From Beroe ovata (taxonomy: Eukaryota > Ctenophora > Nuda > Beroida > Beroidae): a stretch of 64,000 nt of DNA. Below the pieces are notes generated by a model. It saw nothing but the letters and a program-made list of their open reading frames with translations. It was not told where the DNA came from and searched no databases. The stretch lies in assembly GCA_946803715.1 (NCBI GenBank), contig CAMPET010000069.1, positions 247,218-311,217 on the forward strand. Reading direction: 5' to 3'. Position numbers and translations under genes: made by a program. This document shows, piece after piece, positions 59,591 to 64,000 of this stretch (positions are counted from its first letter, which is position 1; the number at the start of each line of letters is the position of its first letter).

Positions 59591-61488
59591 ATGACGACAG
59601 TCGGTTTTATTGGGGCGGGGAAGGTCAATCTGGCACTTATCAAGGGGCTTCTTTCCTCAGGTTAGCGTACAATCATGTACAGGGTATATTTTATAGCTTC
59701 ATTGTATGCCATGTAGGTACATCCTGTGTACTAAAATCATGTGCTCGTATAAAACCATCTTAACCGTGTCCAATCCCTCTCAGGTGCAATCACTCCTTCA
59801 CGAATATTTGCAAGCTCAAAAACAGAGGCATCCCTGCAGAAAATTAAGGTTTGCTGCCACTTCATTTACTAATTCAATCCCTTATGAAAACATTCTCTCA
59901 ACTTAAGGTTGATACTACCTAATTCTTTTCCCCAGATGTTTGGCGGAAACACCAGTCTCGACAATCTCTGGACCGTGAAGAACAGCAAAATAACAGTACT
60001 GGGGCTGAAGCCGCCTGTTTTCCCGAAAGTTCTATCTGAAATTGCACCGGCAGTAGGGCCGGACAACGTGATAGTATCGGTGGCAGCTGGAGTCACTATT
60101 CAGTCTATTGAGGCGGTGAGTTACGAGACGGTTTTGTGTGATGATGGTAGTGAGTGATGTCATGTGTGAATGATGGTGAGTATGATTGATGTTATGTGCG
60201 AGTGTTATATTGTGTGATATGAGATGTGTTACAGGGGGTGTGATATTGGGTTCGAGTCAATTTGATTACCAATTCATATGGCATAGGTCATTGTGGTGAT
60301 TTCTCCTAAGAACAATCCCGTAAATTTTAATTTGTTAGAGGCTACCAAGACATGCAAAGGTGGTGAGAGCGATGCTGAATACTGCCGTCGAAATCAAGGA
60401 CGGAGCAATCTCATTTTCGTCAGGTAACACTCCAAATATCCTCAAAATCTTGATAACCAAGTGTTATCAAATTGATCAACAGATCCGTATCCTCTATAGT
60501 TCCACCACTCTCGCTTCCGCCAGGCACGAATATTGAGGATTCTGACCGGGAGCTAGTCCACCGATTCTTCTCATCCGTGGGACTGACCCTGGAGGGGGAG
60601 GAGAAACATCTGGATGCAGTTGTGGGAATGAGTGGTTCAGCGCCGGCATACGTGAGTATTTCTCCGTAACCATGACAACCGTATTTCGTAACAATGACTG
60701 CTCCGTTACCTTGACAACGGTGTGTATGACTCCATGTAACCATGGAGACATCATACTCTATGCCAAGCAGATACTATAGGCAGTATCGTAGGGCTGGGAA
60801 TATCCCATCAATATCATAACATCTCCAGTTCTATCTGATACTGGAAGCTCTGAGTGACGCAGGTGTTCGTCATGGACTGAGCAGAGAGGTGGCCATCAGA
60901 CATGCGAGTCAAGCAATGCTGGTTAGTTACATAACTTTCTTTCTCGAGGCAGTATTTGCTAAGTTTCATCGATTTGTTTGAACATAGGCCTTTGCTACAT
61001 TCCCCAAAGTAGAGAAAATGGCTGAAATGTTTTTACTCCAAGTTAAGAAGTTATGAATAGATAAAGTGATCTCTCAAAAGAATCCTTCATTTTTGAATAA
61101 ATAAAATAAAATAAAATAATTGCATAATAAATAAATAAATAAATAAATAGTCACTCTTCATCTCTCAACTTGATTATACTTCCAGGGAGCTGCGCGGATG
61201 GTGCTGGAATCTGGGAAACACCCTGGCGAGGTAAATCACACTATGACAAGCACAGCGTCACACTTTTGAAATCCGTCATTCCACTCTGAATTTTCATAAA
61301 AGTGCAACATACAAGAATCTCGTCCAAGATCCTCGATCCCCCAGTTGAAAGACGAGGTGTGCTCTCCTGGTGGTGTAACGATAAACGCAATCTATTCGAT
61401 GGAGAAAGCTGGTGTTAGGGCTGCAATGATGGATGCTGTTGATGCATGTGTCAAACGAAACTACGAGTTGGCAAGATACAATGAATGA
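59591..61488 (+). CDS. PYCR: Pyrroline-5-carboxylate reductase
   Basis: Eight exons: 59591-59660, 59784-59848, 59936-60115, 60339-60423, 60524-60651, 60829-60921, 61186-61230 and 61345-61488, giving 269 residues. The enzyme reduces 1-pyrroline-5-carboxylate to proline with NAD(P)H. The N-terminal Rossmann motif is VGFIGAGKVNLALIKGL. ILGLKP-like VLGLKPPVFPKVL and VSVAAGVTI follow. The C-terminal dimerisation domain has the family signature AVVGMSGSAPAYFYLILEAL and then PGELKDEVCSPGGVTINAIY. The length is slightly shorter than human PYCR3 (~274), which it may resemble most. The start lies 10 nt after a TTGTCAG acceptor-like site. Two long inverted copies of one repeat flank its last exons. Confidence 0.95.
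61003..61096. repeat. Inverted repeat family D, left copy (in P5CR intron 6)
   Basis: CCCCAAAGTAGAGAAAATGG and CTCCAAGTTAAGAAG match the reverse complement of 61988-62098 over about 95 bp with a few differences. An (AATA)n run follows at 61097-61150. Confidence 0.85.
61097..61150. repeat. (AATA)n microsatellite
   Basis: AATAAATAAAATAAAATAAA and then AAATAAATAAATAAATAG, in the P5CR intron between 60921 and 61186. Confidence 0.9.
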
Positions 61489-62165
61489 TAAACAATCGTT
61501 TAGGAGTAGGATATTAATTATAAATAGGTGATTCACTTTTTCAATATCATTTAACATTAATCGAATCTAACTAGGTGCAATGACTTGATTGGTGATATTG
61601 CAATTGTCAGATTTCATCCGTTCTTTTATATTATTCGGTAAGTTGTGCTTTTTTCAACTTTAAGAGTCAGCAGCGCTTACAGCTTATTGCTATTCATAAC
61701 GTTGCGCGAATCTTTGTCGTATGCGCGCAGTCGTGCCGCGCACCCTAAATGCTGACACTGTGCCGCGCTCCACTGATTAAGAATTTTTAGCACGCACCGA
61801 TCAACAATGAAGAAATATCAACATTCTTCACTAGATTTCAAAACATAGAATTCAACAAAAAATCAGCATCACGCATTTGACGCGCGCACTCGCTTATTTA
61901 TCTATTTGTTAATTAGATCTAAATAAAAGTATTTGTATCAAAATTGAATTACAGCATACTTCATGAAAAGATTTGAAATTATGCATATCAAAAATGAAGG
62001 ATACTTTTGAGACATCACTTTATCTATTCATTATTTCATAGCTTCTTAACTTGGAGTTAAATCATTTCAGCCATTTTCTCTACTTTGGGGGAATGCATTG
62101 ATATTTGATATCCAATGTTAATCTGGATAGGAATCATGTGAAGCAAGATCATTTCAAGCTAATAA
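61489..62165. other. Spacer between P5CR and BTB genes
   Basis: A/T-rich sequence with GC-alternating spots near 61725-61770 and the right family D repeat. No gene is seen. Confidence 0.6.
61984..62100. repeat. Inverted repeat family D, right copy
   Basis: Reverse complement of the 61003-61096 copy: CTTCTTAACTTGGAG, then CCATTTTCTCTACTTTGGGG. It lies about 66 bp before the BTB gene start. Confidence 0.85.
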
Positions 62166-63337
62166 ATGAATACTGATAAAGGCTGTGGTGGGGTTGCCAA
62201 GGGAGAGAGGCCATGTGCACCATGGTCTTATGACATGGAAGTAACTGGAGAAGAGGCTGAAAGACAAGAGGAATACTTTCTAGTGAAGGACAGTGAACTG
62301 TTGAATGGTGTATCAGACTTCTACAATAACTCCAAACTCAGTGATATTACCCTTACTGTTGGTGATCAAAAGTATGTAGATGTGATCTGCTAGTCATTAA
62401 TCAATGAAACCGCTTTTCAAACAATTTCAGATGACTTTTACTTTTCATTACAATTGTACCTTTCAAGGTATGCTGCACATAAGTTCCTATTGTCCTGTGT
62501 CAGTCCTGTTTTCAAGCAGATGTTGGATGATGCTAATAATTGGGAGGAGAGCAAAGAATCAACAATTGTACTAACAGTAAGTAATGAGAGTGAACCTATT
62601 TCCAGATTTGATACAAAAAAAACCTGCCTTACTTGGTGCATTCTACCTTTTATCTGAAAACTGGCTGAATAGAAGCATTCATTCCGTTCTCTCCAGGAGT
62701 TACCTGAATGTGAGGAGACATTTGGTCTCTTTCTGCAGTTCATATACAGTCGCCGGGTCCTTCTCAACCATAATACTGTGAAACCACTTTTCCTACTGGC
62801 TGATAAGTATGCCATCATAAGCCTACAGGAGCTGTGCAGTGACTATTTCAGACGTCATCTTTCAGCAAACACTGTGCTTGATGTGATGAGTTTTGCACAC
62901 AAGTTTCATAATCAAGATCTCTCTGATAGGTTTGTGTAATGAGATAGATGTACATTGCACATGTAGGGGATTCCATTGAAGTATAATAGATGACAGTGTT
63001 GAGTTTCAATTAGTCGATTTCAATCAAAATATGAAATTAGCATCAAAGTAAATTTAGTCCAATCCTGTGATCATAAATCTGAATGAGGAAAGACTGAACA
63101 GAGTTTTAGCATGCTGATAACGAAAATGACCATGCCTCAAAGTTGTGCAAGTATATCATGTGCTATAATAACCTGGTCATAAATAATCAATACTTCACTT
63201 ACTATGTTCCCACCCTCCCATTTCCCAGGTGTTTGAAGTACGTGGCAGAGAATGCAGAAGAAGTTATGTATACTCCAAGTTGGGCAGATCTTGATCAGAA
63301 TATCCTTATTCTCATTGTACAAAGGGATGACTTACAG
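62166..63337 (+). CDS. BTB/POZ-BACK domain protein (3' end outside window)
   Basis: Four exons: 62166-62371, 62468-62576, 62697-62929 and 63229-63337, in frame and ending at donor CAG|gtggg, so coding continues beyond the window. After ~55 N-terminal residues comes a BTB domain: FYNNSKLSDITLTVGDQKYA, AHKFLLSCVSPVFKQML, ETFGLFLQFIYSRRV and LADKYAIISLQELC. Then a BACK-type region starts (TVLDVMSFAHKFHNQDLSDRCLKYV). The layout resembles BTBD17-like or Kelch-family substrate adaptors of CUL3 ubiquitin ligases. Without the C-terminus the subfamily cannot be fixed. Confidence 0.88.
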
Positions 63338-63545
63338 GTGGGCTCTGCAATGCACTTGGTGATCAGTGTGATGGTATACATGCTAAAGAAGTATGTGACT
63401 TACTGCATCTTTTTTTAAGGATCGAAATTTTCTTGGGAATGAAATAGTTGGAAAAAGGGAATTTTTGTAGCACTTTAACCATGAAGCTTGATGTGAGAAG
63501 AGTTTCTACGAAAATTGGGGCTTTTGTTTTGAGGTGCTGTATGTC

Positions 63546-63912
63546 ATGTGACCTCGAACCTCACGTCTGAGAAGGAATCGAAATTCTCACCAATTTCCCA
63601 ATAATCTAGCCCGAAAATTCCAGCAGATTCGGATTCTACGTCGAAAATTAGGCCAGCAACACATATTATATAACCAGTCATCGTGCAGGCGAAAAATTTC
63701 CAACTCATTCGGTGCGCCCAATGATTTTTGTGTTTTTGCAGTCATTGCTTCCCAAATGTTTGAAATCCTGATTTGCGCGCGGTTTCACGGCAAGAATGAA
63801 CTCGACATGATCGTAAAGAGGGTTGATACTTGTAGTCTGAGAGTAGGACAGATGATTTGGTGGAAAATAAGTGCCACAAGTTCCTATAAAGTCTTCATAA
63901 GAGACCTTCGAA
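63546..63912. repeat. Dispersed repeat family C, copy 3 (diverged)
   Basis: CAGATTCGGATTCTACGTCG, TTTTTGTGTTTTTGCAG and GGTTGATACTTGTAGTCTGA are in the same order as in the copies at 43036-44015. It lies in the likely next intron of the BTB gene. Confidence 0.85.
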
Positions 63913-64000
63913 AGAAACTCTCTATATGAAACTGAGCCTAAACTTTGAGCCTAAAATTCTCAAATTTGTGTACAGTATCCTAGTACAACAGCATTAGAAA
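63913..64000. mobile_element. Partial copy of the TA-flanked TIR element, cut by window end
   Basis: GAAACTCTCTATATGAAACTGAGCCTAAA through AACAGCATTAGAAA follows the left end of the STT3A-intron element (10597-10732), without its terminal CACTCAG. It directly abuts family C repeat copy 3. Confidence 0.8.

Overview
This is nuclear DNA of an intron-rich invertebrate animal. Genes are split by GT-AG introns, mostly 60-900 bp, and encode eukaryotic or animal proteins: an STT3A oligosaccharyltransferase, VPS33A, eIF2B delta, THUMPD1, a homeodomain factor, BTB and ankyrin proteins. There is a tRNA-Thr gene, and A/T-rich spacers carry many short palindromic repeats. Nested genes, tightly spaced same-strand genes and splice acceptors sitting just upstream of start codons would suit an early-branching animal with spliced-leader trans-splicing, such as a ctenophore. 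That assignment is inference; the window contains no ribosomal or mitochondrial marker. N positions (5406-5594 and single Ns at 16228, 31307, 31855, 43556, 46167 and 58687) mark assembly joins, and several coincide with duplicated sequence.

Layout, left to right. 161-2974: 3' part of an ankyrin-repeat gene with a long acidic tail. 4503-7925: an unrecognised coiled-coil gene. 10367-15429: STT3A, with a 1.4 kb TIR element holding a 172-bp tandem repeat in intron 1. 18356-30519: a gene I reconstruct from 11 exons (567 codons) with a PB1 domain, a zinc-finger-like module and a divergent homeodomain, split by an 8.8 kb intron rich in CACGTG. 30520-33400: a duplicated copy of that gene's last exon and a nest of MITE-like palindromes. 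33422-38495: CutC, THUMPD1 and VPS33A, closely spaced on the + strand. 39063-41401: a tandem pair of class II aldolase/adducin-head genes. 41628-42875: an intronless protein with a PCNA-interacting motif and four internal repeats. 44217-44984: a KH-domain protein. 45402-51541: eIF2B delta, whose introns hold a tRNA-Thr(CGU) and a complete opposite-strand FN3-ankyrin gene similar to FANK1. 53646-58212: a DPP4-family serine peptidase. 59591-61488: pyrroline-5-carboxylate reductase. 62166 to the right end: a BTB gene cut off by the window.

The genes do not form one pathway; most are housekeeping (N-glycosylation, vesicle tethering, translation initiation, tRNA acetylation, proline synthesis). 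The most unusual item is the PB1/zinc-finger/homeodomain gene. Its homeodomain recognition helix (W-M-N-N-H) resembles plant ZF-HD homeodomains more than common animal ones. Exon joins were worked out by hand from splice consensus, reading-phase continuity and family alignment; every complete multi-exon model below sums to a multiple of three.
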